Below are positions 27,274 to 35,267 of a stretch of DNA of 64,000 nucleotides, in pieces. Under the pieces are notes generated by a model. The model did not search any database. It saw only the letters and a program-made list of their open reading frames with translations, and had not been told where the DNA came from. The position numbers were made by a program, and so were the translations under genes. Location: contig JACKOD010000004.1 in the NCBI GenBank assembly GCA_024234505.1, forward strand, positions 62,001-126,000, in the 5' to 3' direction. Positions within the stretch are counted from its first letter, which is position 1; each line of letters begins with the position of its first letter. The stretch is from Hahellaceae bacterium (GTDB lineage Bacteria; Pseudomonadota; Gammaproteobacteria; Pseudomonadales; Oleiphilaceae).

Positions 27274-27303
27274 GGTTTGATCCGTCTGCTGACGGTAAAG
27301 CGA

Positions 27304-27337
27304 AAAAGGCGCCGATAAGGGCGCCTTTCTTGTTTTT
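27304..27337 (+). terminator. Rho-independent terminator after trxA
   Basis: AAAGGCGCC (27305-27313) pairs with GGCGCCTTT (27320-27328) around a 6-base loop, followed by CTTGTTTTT. It may also serve the convergent HD-GYP gene through the upstream A-rich flank. Confidence 0.9.
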
Positions 27338-27382
27338 GCTGGTGGCGATTCAGGTGTTGAGTGCAGGTAGGTTCAGTACTGG

Positions 27383-28516
27383 TCAGCCAAACTGATTTTC
27401 TTTGAACGCACGCTGAATGTCGACGATGTCGTCGGGATCCTTCAGTAACGCTGCGACGCATTGGGGGTCGAATTTGATACCTGACAATTGTTGCATTTTG
27501 GCAAATGCCTCTTCGTTGCTCCAGGCTTCTTTATAGGGCCGTTTGCTGGTTAAGGCGTCAAACACATCGGCGACCGCAACGATACGCGCCTCGATAGGAA
27601 TGTGATCGCCCTGAAGCTGGTCCGGATAGCCGGTTCCATCAAAGGCTTCGTGATGATGCAGTGCAATGTTGCGTAGCATCTCCACGTGAGTCACACCTTT
27701 TAGACCATAGTTTTCCAATAGCCGATCGATTAGTTTTCTGCCTTCCTGAGAATGGGTGCGCATGACTGCGAATTCTTCGTCGCTCAAAGGACCTTCTTTG
27801 AGGAGGATTCGGTCCGGAATAGCCAGCTTGCCCAGGTCGTGGAGCGGCGAAAACAAGAAAATATGTTCGATAAACTGGTCGTCAAAGCCAAGGGGTTCCG
27901 CCAGGTTTTTCGCTATAAGACGCGCATAGCGCGACATTCTTTCGAGATGACAGCCGGTTTCCGGATCCCGGGAATGGGTCAAATCGAGAGCGGATTTGAT
28001 GGTCGCCAACAGCGTTCGTACATTGGCATGCTCGTTATAAACCAGCAAGGTGATCATATGCGCGATCACATCCAGTTCGCCTAAAAAACGCTCTTCAAAA
28101 ACATTTGGCTGATCGGAGTTAAAGAACACAAAGCCGAACAGTTTTCCATCCCAGATCATGGGGAGGGTGTAACTGGAGCGATAGCCTGCAGCAAAAATGA
28201 TTTTGGCATGCATGTGATCGCTTTCATTAAATACGGCCAGGTCATTAATAATTCGAGGGCGTTGGTTTTGTGCGATATCTTGCAGGGAGTGGCAATCGGC
28301 AAGCTTTGCCTGGTAGTGCGTCAGAGGGCTGACATTCCGGCTGCTGTAAGCGAACGTTCTTAAATTGTCGGTATTGGGGTCATAAAGGGCGACGGCGACA
28401 CGCGTGACAAAGGACATGTGGTTTTTCATGACATCGTGCATGCAGCGTAATTTTCCAGGAATCGAATCTTCCAGGTTGAGACCACACCACGGGTCATTGT
28501 GCGAAAACGTATTCAT
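27383..28516 (-). CDS. GAF and HD-GYP domain protein, probable c-di-GMP phosphodiesterase
   Basis: Protein of 377 residues. The N-terminal half (to about residue 175) is GAF-like (HNDPWCGLNLE ... AGYRSSYTLPMIWDGKLFGFVFFNS). The C-terminal half is an HD-GYP domain with the metal site HDLGKLAIPDRIL, the HH pair IALHHHEAFDGTGYP containing the GYP motif, and VADVFDALTSKRPYK. The family hydrolyses c-di-GMP. It lies 59 bases downstream of a CheA-like kinase on the same strand, past a hairpin that may attenuate its transcription. Confidence 0.9.
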   Translation of the reverse strand: MNTFSHNDPWCGLNLEDSIPGKLRCMHDVMKNHMSFVTRVAVALYDPNTDNLRTFAYSSRNVSPLTHYQAKLADCHSLQDIAQNQRPRIINDLAVFNESDHMHAKIIFAAGYRSSYTLPMIWDGKLFGFVFFNSDQPNVFEERFLGELDVIAHMITLLVYNEHANVRTLLATIKSALDLTHSRDPETGCHLERMSRYARLIAKNLAEPLGFDDQFIEHIFLFSPLHDLGKLAIPDRILLKEGPLSDEEFAVMRTHSQEGRKLIDRLLENYGLKGVTHVEMLRNIALHHHEAFDGTGYPDQLQGDHIPIEARIVAVADVFDALTSKRPYKEAWSNEEAFAKMQQLSGIKFDPQCVAALLKDPDDIVDIQRAFKENQFG

Positions 28517-28549
28517 AGCGGTTTACGTTGCTGTTCCGGGCCTGAGCGG

Positions 28550-28567
28550 CCCCGGGTTACCCCGGGG
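28550..28567 (-). terminator. GC-rich hairpin between kinase and HD-GYP genes
   Basis: CCCCGGG-TTAC-CCCGGGG is a perfect 7-bp stem with a 4-base loop, 9 bases past the kinase stop and about 34 bases before the HD-GYP start. No T-tract: possibly an attenuator or an RNA 3' stabiliser rather than a full terminator. Confidence 0.5.
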
Positions 28568-28575
28568 CGAATGGG

Positions 28576-31500
28576 TTAAGCAGATTTAGCGAAGCTGGGT
28601 GCTTGGGTGTAAAACTGTTCGGGAATACGGATTTGCGTACTAAACGCACGGAAGTCCGCCCCATCTTCGCCGGGTTCCAGCGCGACCGTAATGCCGCCGC
28701 CGTTTTTCTCCAGGAAGCCTTTCACCGCATCCATACCAACACCCCGGCCTGATACATCGGTCACTTGCTCCGCAGTAGAGAAACCGGACGAGAATATCAG
28801 GTTGGCAATTTCTTCTGCGGGAGGACGAGGTGCTGAGGCATCATACAGACCTTTCTCCACCGCTTTTTCATAGATTTTGGTGAGTGCCATGCCTCGGCCG
28901 TCATCTCGTACACAGAAATTCGCAAAGCCATTGCCTTCTTCTGTGTCCAGACGAATAGTGCCGTGGGCCGGCTTGCCTTTGGCGGTACGTTCATCGGGCT
29001 TTTCGATACCGTGATCCATCGCGTTGCGGAAGACATGCATGAAGATATTATTCAGCATGTTATGTGCTTCGCTCTTGATAAACAGGTCGCCGTTATTAAT
29101 TACAATGTCGGGCTTTTCCTTTCCAAGCTGTGCGGCCAGCGAAGTGGCGGACTCTACAACATCGCCAATCACCTCGTTGATAGGCTTGGCTTCGGTTGAT
29201 ATCAGCAGTTTATAGGCTTCAGAGACAATGCTTTGTACCTTGGGAGGCAGCGCTTCTCTGGTCAGCTCGGTGATGTTTTTCAACAGGCCGGAAACTCGTT
29301 GTGGGTCGAGTGTGGGCCCCGAGGCCTCAACAATGGCATCGCGGCCCAGTTTTTCCGAGAAAATCAATCCGTACTTCCTTAAAACGCTATTTGCCGCTTC
29401 CAGTTCTTCCACCAATTGCGGCGGCTGCCACTGACGATCTTCGTTCTTGCGAAGGTCGTCGTATGTGCTTTCAACGCCGTGAACGGCTTCGGCAATGTAC
29501 TTCAGTCCGTAGGTCCGGGCGTTGCCTTTTACGGTATGAATGTTGCGGAACAGCTCGGCAATGGCGTTGGTGTCTTTTTCTGGTGTTTCTTCGATGATTT
29601 TACGGCATTGATCAACGAAGCTTTCCGAGGTGTTAACAAATTCTTTGAATTTTTTAGCGTCAACCGACAGTATTTCGCCAATAATTTCAAGTTCCTGCTT
29701 CTGACCTTTGGCTTCGGCTTCCAGTGCCCGCAGTTGGGTGACATCCCGAATGGTCACCATGAGTTTTTCAACGATGTCGTCATTGACGATAGGATCCCAA
29801 TCCATTTCGAGAATTTTCTCGTGCCCTTCATCGAAATGAATCACCATCTCGGTTAACAAGCAATGCGAGTTAAAGTCGAACATCATTTCGTCTTCACCAA
29901 CAATGGCATCGACTGCGGTGACGCTTTGGTCGATCAAATCGGCGCTAAGCTGTGCATGGCTGAAAAGCAGGTCTGCAAAATTTCTGTCGGCAATGCGCTT
30001 GGTTTCGAAAATAGTTTCCAGATAGGCGGCATATTCCGGGTGGATCAGCCCACCCGCAGTAATGGTAAACAGCCCCTGGTGCATGTTGGCCATCATGTTG
30101 GCGATATCGCGATTTTTCTGTCTCAGAGCGGCGGTGCGTTCTTCAACTTTCTGTTCCAGACTGCGGTTGTGCTCTTCGATGACTTCACGCATGCGGATAT
30201 TCTTGATGGTTGTAACCAGCGAGCGGGCTACAGAAGACACAAACTCATAGTCGCTGTCTGCGAAATTCACTTTTTTCACATCGCCTGACAGGTTGATAAC
30301 ACCGATCAGCATGTCTTTGTCTACCAGTGGCACGCAGAGCAGCGCGCGTGGGGCTTCTCCTTCCTGCGAAATAAAGTCTTTTTCTTTTGCCGTATTAGGT
30401 ACAAAGATGACTTTTTTGGATTCGGCAACGCGCCCTATCACGCCTTGGCCCAGTGCGAATTTGGCAGGTTGGGTACCGGGTTTGATACTCTTGGGCGGGA
30501 AGCAGGCTTTCAGTTTGAGTTCCTGCGCTTCGTCTGTCAGAAAGACCGATCCCTGTGCAACGCCGATTTTTTCATTCATGCACTGCAATACTTCTTCCAG
30601 CGCGATACTCTGGCTTTGCGCGGCGGCCAGTGAGCCTCCGATGGTATTGAGCTTGGCGAGATCTTCCATTTTTTTACGAATCGCCTGACGCATGGAGTTG
30701 AAGTTTTGTGTCGCCAGCAAAATAAGCACAATCAGAATGGCTACGCTGCTTTTAAAACCAAAGTCGAGACTGCCAAAGACCTCTTTCTGTAACGTGTTGA
30801 ATTGCTGGTCCGCTGAAAAGAGCATCTCGTCCAGACTGCTGATGGCAGCACTGACGGCTTTGTCGGCAGCGACCAGCTTTTCGAGAGCGACTTCCGTTTG
30901 AGTCAGCTGCTCACGTTTGTGATCGACGACGTTCGGCTTCTTTTCCAGACGCGCCTGAAGCGCATCGTAGGCGGCAAAAGCGCTGTCCAGCAGCCCTTTA
31001 TCATCGAACGCTTTAAATACCCGAGCACCACTATTCAGCAGATTGAATGAGTCGTTGAAAACAAACGTAAAGTCGTCATTGGATTCATTCAGGCGATCGA
31101 GGTCGGTGGTGATTTTGACTTCATTAAGCGTTTTGATAACCCCCAGCATTTTGGCATCGGCACCATTCGCATAGCCGGCCACCAGTTCCATGTCGGCTTT
31201 GTTGGCAGGCGCGGCATTGTAATAAGTAATATCCAGTAGCGTGCCGCCAACTGTATCGACCAGCCCCATCAGCGCATCCGCCTCGTCCAGGGTTTTTTGT
31301 TTGGCGGCCAGTACCGCCAGCTTGGCATCAAACATTTGGCTGACGGCGGTTGCGTAGGCGTCATAATTCGATTTGACGTGACTGAATTTTTCCGCCATTT
31401 GTGCATCTTGATCTGCTAACGCCTTGAGTCGTTTTTGCATGGCGTCAAAGCTTTCTGCGCCCGCTGAAAAATCGGTGCGGTATTGATCTATTTTCTCTTG

Positions 31501-31725
31501 CGTGGGTGCGTTGTAGGCCAGAGAACTCAATTTTGCGAGTTTAAGCAGTTGTATCTGCACCTGATTGCTCTCTTTTACAACCGGTACCGCTTCTTTGTTT
31601 ACGCGGGTAGTCGATCCGTCGATGTCGTTGAGATTCCAAAGAGAAGATAATCCGGATGCGGTCAGCAGCAAAATTATCGTTGCAAAGCCAACGCCGACTT
31701 TTTGATTAAAACTCAACTGCAACAT
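28576..31725 (-). CDS. Membrane CheA-like histidine kinase with GAF and Hpt domains
   Basis: Large sensor kinase of 1049 residues. Order: membrane helix (about 11-31), a periplasmic four-helix-bundle-like region (about 35-320), a second membrane helix (FKSSVAILIVLILLATQNF, about 325-343), a GAF domain (about 365-505), a coiled coil, a PAS-like part (about 540-665), an Hpt domain whose H730 sits in FRNIHTVKGNARTYG, and a CheA-type ATPase domain (MHVFRNAMDHGIEKP, DDGRGM, SGRGVGMDAV). There is no C-terminal CheW-like domain. It starts a probable operon with the HD-GYP gene and is divergent from the receptor-like gene. It probably passes phosphate to the nearby CheY. Confidence 0.9.
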   Translation of the reverse strand: MLQLSFNQKVGVGFATIILLLTASGLSSLWNLNDIDGSTTRVNKEAVPVVKESNQVQIQLLKLAKLSSLAYNAPTQEKIDQYRTDFSAGAESFDAMQKRLKALADQDAQMAEKFSHVKSNYDAYATAVSQMFDAKLAVLAAKQKTLDEADALMGLVDTVGGTLLDITYYNAAPANKADMELVAGYANGADAKMLGVIKTLNEVKITTDLDRLNESNDDFTFVFNDSFNLLNSGARVFKAFDDKGLLDSAFAAYDALQARLEKKPNVVDHKREQLTQTEVALEKLVAADKAVSAAISSLDEMLFSADQQFNTLQKEVFGSLDFGFKSSVAILIVLILLATQNFNSMRQAIRKKMEDLAKLNTIGGSLAAAQSQSIALEEVLQCMNEKIGVAQGSVFLTDEAQELKLKACFPPKSIKPGTQPAKFALGQGVIGRVAESKKVIFVPNTAKEKDFISQEGEAPRALLCVPLVDKDMLIGVINLSGDVKKVNFADSDYEFVSSVARSLVTTIKNIRMREVIEEHNRSLEQKVEERTAALRQKNRDIANMMANMHQGLFTITAGGLIHPEYAAYLETIFETKRIADRNFADLLFSHAQLSADLIDQSVTAVDAIVGEDEMMFDFNSHCLLTEMVIHFDEGHEKILEMDWDPIVNDDIVEKLMVTIRDVTQLRALEAEAKGQKQELEIIGEILSVDAKKFKEFVNTSESFVDQCRKIIEETPEKDTNAIAELFRNIHTVKGNARTYGLKYIAEAVHGVESTYDDLRKNEDRQWQPPQLVEELEAANSVLRKYGLIFSEKLGRDAIVEASGPTLDPQRVSGLLKNITELTREALPPKVQSIVSEAYKLLISTEAKPINEVIGDVVESATSLAAQLGKEKPDIVINNGDLFIKSEAHNMLNNIFMHVFRNAMDHGIEKPDERTAKGKPAHGTIRLDTEEGNGFANFCVRDDGRGMALTKIYEKAVEKGLYDASAPRPPAEEIANLIFSSGFSTAEQVTDVSGRGVGMDAVKGFLEKNGGGITVALEPGEDGADFRAFSTQIRIPEQFYTQAPSFAKSA

Positions 31726-32303
31726 AAGCGGGTTTTCACCTCAAGTAGTTATCTATTAATTAAATCAATAGGTTATTTATTATTAAAATCTATGAGCTGT
31801 CGACGTTTCAGGAGCGAGCAATGTGTGGATATTTGCTGTAGGCAGCTCGTTCTCGGGGAGGGAGGTAATATGCCAGACTCTCCTGGGCGGGAAGGATTGG
31901 CTGCTTAACTTGGCGGAGCAAAACGCCCCCTGCCAGCACTCCGCCGACAAAACATTAATTCAATCTAGTATTTACTCTAGACGATCATGCTGTGTACTCA
32001 ATATTTTATGGCGGCTGAGTGCAAAAAAAATTCTACAAGCGCGTGTCAGTGGCGCACCTGTCCAATGAGTTATTACAACCAATGTTTGACAAAGTCTGTT
32101 TGCCATACGCGTTTTGCTATCGGTGACTTATTGGTCGTAATCAGGATCGCATGGTTAAAAAAGCAAAACTTTATTTAGCAGACTTTTTAATTGTTGCTAG
32201 CATTTATGGAGAGTTAGTAAAAATGCATGCTGTTGTCATGCTGTACCTAATGTCGACGTTGTTGATAGAACCCTTCCATATCAAAAGCTAGTGCGCTAAT
32301 TAG
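31726..32303. other. 578-base divergent intergenic region
   Basis: Separates the CheA-like kinase (minus) from the receptor-like gene (plus). Short frames here have no homology or binding sites that I trust. A weak hairpin GGCGGAG (31912-31918) / CTCCGCC (31939-31945) with a 20-base loop is visible. Unusually long for this gene-dense stretch, so promoters or a small RNA are possible, but I can place none. Confidence 0.4.
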
Positions 32304-33065
32304 ATGAATTACAATATGTTATCAGGATTTTCCGGGGTTTTACTGTTGGCTGCGATCGCCGTTATGTGGCTGTATCGCAGGAAAGTGAATGTTCGGGAAC
32401 AAGGTTATCTTGAGCAGATCGCTGCGTTAAATGGGGAGCTGGCGAGTCGTCAGACGAATGCGCAGGTCGATGAGTTGCGTGCTCACCACCGGAGCGAGGT
32501 GGATGCACTGCAACAGCAGGTTGAGACGCTAAGACGTCAGGCGGTTGATGAGTCCAGAGCCTTTGGCGATGAAAAAAATGCCCTGCAGCGGGAGTACAGT
32601 GCCCGCCTTCAGGAAGAGGAAGATACCCGGCAGGTATTGAGCGAATTTCTGACTACCCGTTTGAATACCATCGAAAGCTCCCTGCAAGACTTGACGCAGT
32701 TGCTGGTGACCTTTGAGCGCTGGCATGAAAACCTGATGCAGTTGATGAAACACAATGCCGAAATGCACCGCCAGAATGAGGAGTTTTTCAGCATAGTCAA
32801 ACAGATCGTCATTCTTGCTTTGAATGCGGCCATTGAGGCGGCCAGAGCGGGTGAGCATGGCCGGGGGTTTGCGGTAGTTGCGGATGAAGTTCGGAATCTG
32901 GCAATGCGTAGTCAGGAACTCAGTGTGAGTTATAAAGAAAATCTGAATAAGAATGATTGCCTCACCACGATGACATTTCAGGATATCCAGGCCGGAGGCA
33001 AGATGATTCTGACTGACGTGGCCAGTACCTCGCAGGTCGTAAAAGAAATGCTCCAGAGACTGTAA
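32304..33065 (+). CDS. Minimal methyl-accepting-chemotaxis-like protein
   Basis: Protein of 253 residues with one N-terminal membrane helix (GFSGVLLLAAIAVMWLY), a long coiled coil, and the conserved receptor tip QIVILALNAAIEAARAGEHGRGFAVVADEVRNLA that contacts CheA and CheW. There is no periplasmic sensor or HAMP domain, and only about 55 residues follow the tip, so the cytoplasmic hairpin is short. No methylation helix or CheR docking tail is evident. First of four same-strand signalling genes. Confidence 0.88.
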   Translation: MNYNMLSGFSGVLLLAAIAVMWLYRRKVNVREQGYLEQIAALNGELASRQTNAQVDELRAHHRSEVDALQQQVETLRRQAVDESRAFGDEKNALQREYSARLQEEEDTRQVLSEFLTTRLNTIESSLQDLTQLLVTFERWHENLMQLMKHNAEMHRQNEEFFSIVKQIVILALNAAIEAARAGEHGRGFAVVADEVRNLAMRSQELSVSYKENLNKNDCLTTMTFQDIQAGGKMILTDVASTSQVVKEMLQRL

Positions 33066-33092
33066 CTTGATAAAGCCGGTGGAGTAACGACC

Positions 33093-33656
33093 ATGCCTAC
33101 AGTAAATGAAGACTTTAAGCGCGAATTAAGGCGGGCTTTCATCAGTGGTTTTGAAGAGGCGCTGATTGCAAGTTCCGGGTGGGATGTAAAGGAAAAAAGC
33201 AGTACCCAGATGCCGGAGCACGAAGAGTTTTTTATGTTGACGATTTCATCGCAGCTGTTTCGAGTGGTGGTGGTGTTGCATTTTACAAAGAACACCGAGC
33301 TTGAGCAGTTTGTGGTGAACAGTATCAAACAACCCAATAAGGTACTGGAAGAAGACAAGTTTTATGACTTTGTAGGCGAGGTGGGCAATGCTTTTTGCGG
33401 AGCCATCAAGCGGGAAATCGGCCGTACGGTTCCCACGCTAGGTATGTCTACACCCAACCGCTTGGGTCATGATTGCCTGCAATACGTTAGCGGGCAGAAG
33501 TTCGAGTTTGACGCGCATGCAGAGGCCCTGTTTCAGTCGCGCGCGTTGATGTTTGCGAGCGTTTACCTGTGTGCCGATCAAAACCTTAACTTTGAAGTCA
33601 AACAGAGTTCGGCGACAGAAAATGATGTGGATTCCGGTGAGCTGGAGTTTTTTTGA
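33093..33656 (+). CDS. CheX-like protein with SGELEFF tail
   Basis: Protein of 187 residues. The block FYDFVGEVGNAFCGAIKREIG, with the E-x2-N signature of CheC/CheX/FliY phosphatases, followed by TPNRLG (family: SxPxxxxG), suggests a CheX-like CheY phosphatase. It is followed by a flexible acidic tail ending VDSGELEFF. The next gene ends in almost the same residues. It follows the receptor-like gene by 27 bases. Confidence 0.75.
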   Translation: MPTVNEDFKRELRRAFISGFEEALIASSGWDVKEKSSTQMPEHEEFFMLTISSQLFRVVVVLHFTKNTELEQFVVNSIKQPNKVLEEDKFYDFVGEVGNAFCGAIKREIGRTVPTLGMSTPNRLGHDCLQYVSGQKFEFDAHAEALFQSRALMFASVYLCADQNLNFEVKQSSATENDVDSGELEFF

Positions 33657-33670
33657 CTCTGTCGTCGATT

Positions 33671-33726
33671 GCCCATGTACATAACCCATGGCCAAGTTTA
33701 TTACCCATGCCAGTTTATTACCCATG
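33671..33726. repeat. CCCATG repeats between the two CheX-like genes
   Basis: Four copies of CCCATG end at 33677, 33690, 33709 and 33726. The last two belong to a perfect 15-bp direct repeat, AGTTTATTACCCATG (33695-33709 and 33712-33726), 17 bp apart. They sit just before the ribosome binding site of the next gene. Confidence 0.6.
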
Positions 33727-33742
33727 AATGTATGGAGTTGTG

Positions 33743-34723
33743 ATGGAAGAAGTCACCAAAATCGTCAGTAAAGTGCTCGTTCATGAATTTGATGAGCACG
33801 TGCTGGGAGAACTGAAAAAAATTTGTGTCGCCAATAATCTTGTCGGTCTGAAAGATGCCTCCCGGGACATCAATGCCATCCTCAGCTCCAATATTGATCT
33901 TGGCGCCATTTTTCTGGCCGAGACGTATGACAGTAATAGCGGTAGCCCGAGTGGTCTTGAATTGTGCAAGCAAATTAACAAAATTCGACCTGAATTGCCG
34001 ATTTTCCTTCGTCGGGACTCGGAATCCTCATTGGAAGGGCTGGATCCTGAATGTCGTAGCGTAATCGCCGGGTGCTATACGCTGGGAGACATGGACGCGC
34101 TGCAAAAACTAATCGACGAATATGTTTTCAGCATGTATTACCCGGTAGAACTCGCGCAAGGGATTCAGGAAGTCTCTATGCAGGCATTGGGCAGCATTAT
34201 CCACAACACTTCGATTCGGTGTGATTTGCCGTATCTGGTGAAAGACCAGATTATCTATGGTGACTTGTTTAGTCTGATCCCGCTGGAAAGTTCCTGGTGT
34301 CGCGGTTATATGATGTTGCAGGCAGTGGAGCCATCCATCTCTAATGCAATCAAGGCGTCCAATACCGGGTTGTCTTCGACGGATACCAGCTTTAAGGATA
34401 CGAATGCGATCCTCAATGAACTGACCAATATGATCTGGGGCGGCATCAAGGCCCGCTATTTTTCCAATAGCGAGAGCCTGGGAGAAGCCTATCGGACGCA
34501 GGTGCCGATCATTGTGGATCATCAGCACAAATACATTTCCTTTGGCTCGACGGAGCCGCAACTATGTTTTAAATATATATTTAGTGATGCAGAAGGAAAA
34601 ATAGAAGATGTAACTTTTTATCAGCGCTTGATCTTTAATTTGAGTTGGTCACCAGACAAATTCAATGAAAGCAACAAGGTTATTGAGAATTTTGTAGAGA
34701 GTGGCGAGCTGGAGTTTTTCTAG
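33743..34723 (+). CDS. Pseudo-receiver and CheX-like two-domain protein with SGELEFF tail
   Basis: Protein of 326 residues. The N-terminal 130 residues look like a response-regulator fold (KVLVHEFDEHVLGELKKIC ... LGAIFLAETYD ... GLELCKQINKIRPELPIFLR), but the phospho-acceptor position in the third strand reads FLAE, with no aspartate. The C-terminal part repeats CheX features (ILNELTNMIWGGIKARYF ... QVPIIVDHQHKYISFG), again with the E/N pair. It ends VESGELEFF. The ATG at 33743 with GGAG in front is preferred over the frame start at 33728. Confidence 0.7.
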   Translation: MEEVTKIVSKVLVHEFDEHVLGELKKICVANNLVGLKDASRDINAILSSNIDLGAIFLAETYDSNSGSPSGLELCKQINKIRPELPIFLRRDSESSLEGLDPECRSVIAGCYTLGDMDALQKLIDEYVFSMYYPVELAQGIQEVSMQALGSIIHNTSIRCDLPYLVKDQIIYGDLFSLIPLESSWCRGYMMLQAVEPSISNAIKASNTGLSSTDTSFKDTNAILNELTNMIWGGIKARYFSNSESLGEAYRTQVPIIVDHQHKYISFGSTEPQLCFKYIFSDAEGKIEDVTFYQRLIFNLSWSPDKFNESNKVIENFVESGELEFF

Positions 34724-34823
34724 CGAGATAGGAATATCGGATTTGTTGTTACATCAAATTGCCATGGTGTGACGATGCAGTGCTATCTTTATATGACAAA
34801 AATTGTTTAATGAGAGTTTTAAT

Positions 34824-35192
34824 ATGGCGCAAATATTAGTGGTGGATGATTCCGCAACTGTACGCAACGAAGTAAGTGCTTTCCTGAAAGGGCAGGGATT
34901 GTCGGTAGAAGTCGCGGTTGATGGTAAGGATGGTCTGACTAAGCTCAAGGCCGACTCCCAGATCAAGCTGGTGATTTCTGACGTAAATATGCCGAATATG
35001 GATGGCTTGACTATGGCAGAAAAAATTCGCGGTGAGCAGGGCAATAGCAGCGTGAACATTATTATGCTTACGACCGAAAGTGATCCGCGTATGAAGGATC
35101 GGGGTAAGGCCGCAGGCGTAAAAGGGTGGATTGTTAAGCCATTTAAAGGCGATGCCGTGATTGGCGGTATCCGGAAAATGATTGGCGCCTGA
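34824..35192 (+). CDS. CheY-like single-domain response regulator
   Basis: Receiver of 122 residues with all functional residues: D8, D9, phospho-acceptor D53 (VISDVNMPNMDG), T83/T84 and K105 (VKPFKGD). Single-domain, so it acts by protein binding, as CheY does. It is the natural target for the Hpt domain of the CheA-like kinase and the substrate of the CheX-like proteins; this is inferred from gene order. Confidence 0.92.
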   Translation: MAQILVVDDSATVRNEVSAFLKGQGLSVEVAVDGKDGLTKLKADSQIKLVISDVNMPNMDGLTMAEKIRGEQGNSSVNIIMLTTESDPRMKDRGKAAGVKGWIVKPFKGDAVIGGIRKMIGA

Positions 35193-35201
35193 TCAGGCGC
35201 C
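35184..35201. terminator. 18-bp perfect palindrome over the cheY stop
   Basis: GGCGCCTGATCAGGCGCC includes the TGA stop of the CheY-like gene. It can fold as a hairpin, but no T-run follows; it may act as a 3' end signal for the convergent pair. Confidence 0.45.
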
Positions 35202-35212
35202 CTGGAGACTTT

Positions 35213-35267
35213 CTGTAGCAGGACTATCTGTAGCAGGACTATCTGTAGCAGGACTATCTGCAGCAGG
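35213..35267. repeat. 15-bp tandem repeat across the 3' end of the HAD gene
   Basis: Three perfect units of CTGTAGCAGGACTAT (35213-35227, 35228-35242, 35243-35257) and a partial fourth with one change (35258-35267). The TAG stop of the minus-strand HAD gene lies inside the third unit, so unit number does not change the protein but the repeat supplies the stop. Confidence 0.8.

Noticed and set aside
31702..31908. Small gene in the gap between the CheA-like kinase and the receptor-like gene
   Set aside because: It overlaps the kinase start, has no ribosome binding site and an unconvincing sequence.
35213..35267. CRISPR-like array
   Set aside because: The 15-bp units are directly adjacent with no spacers.
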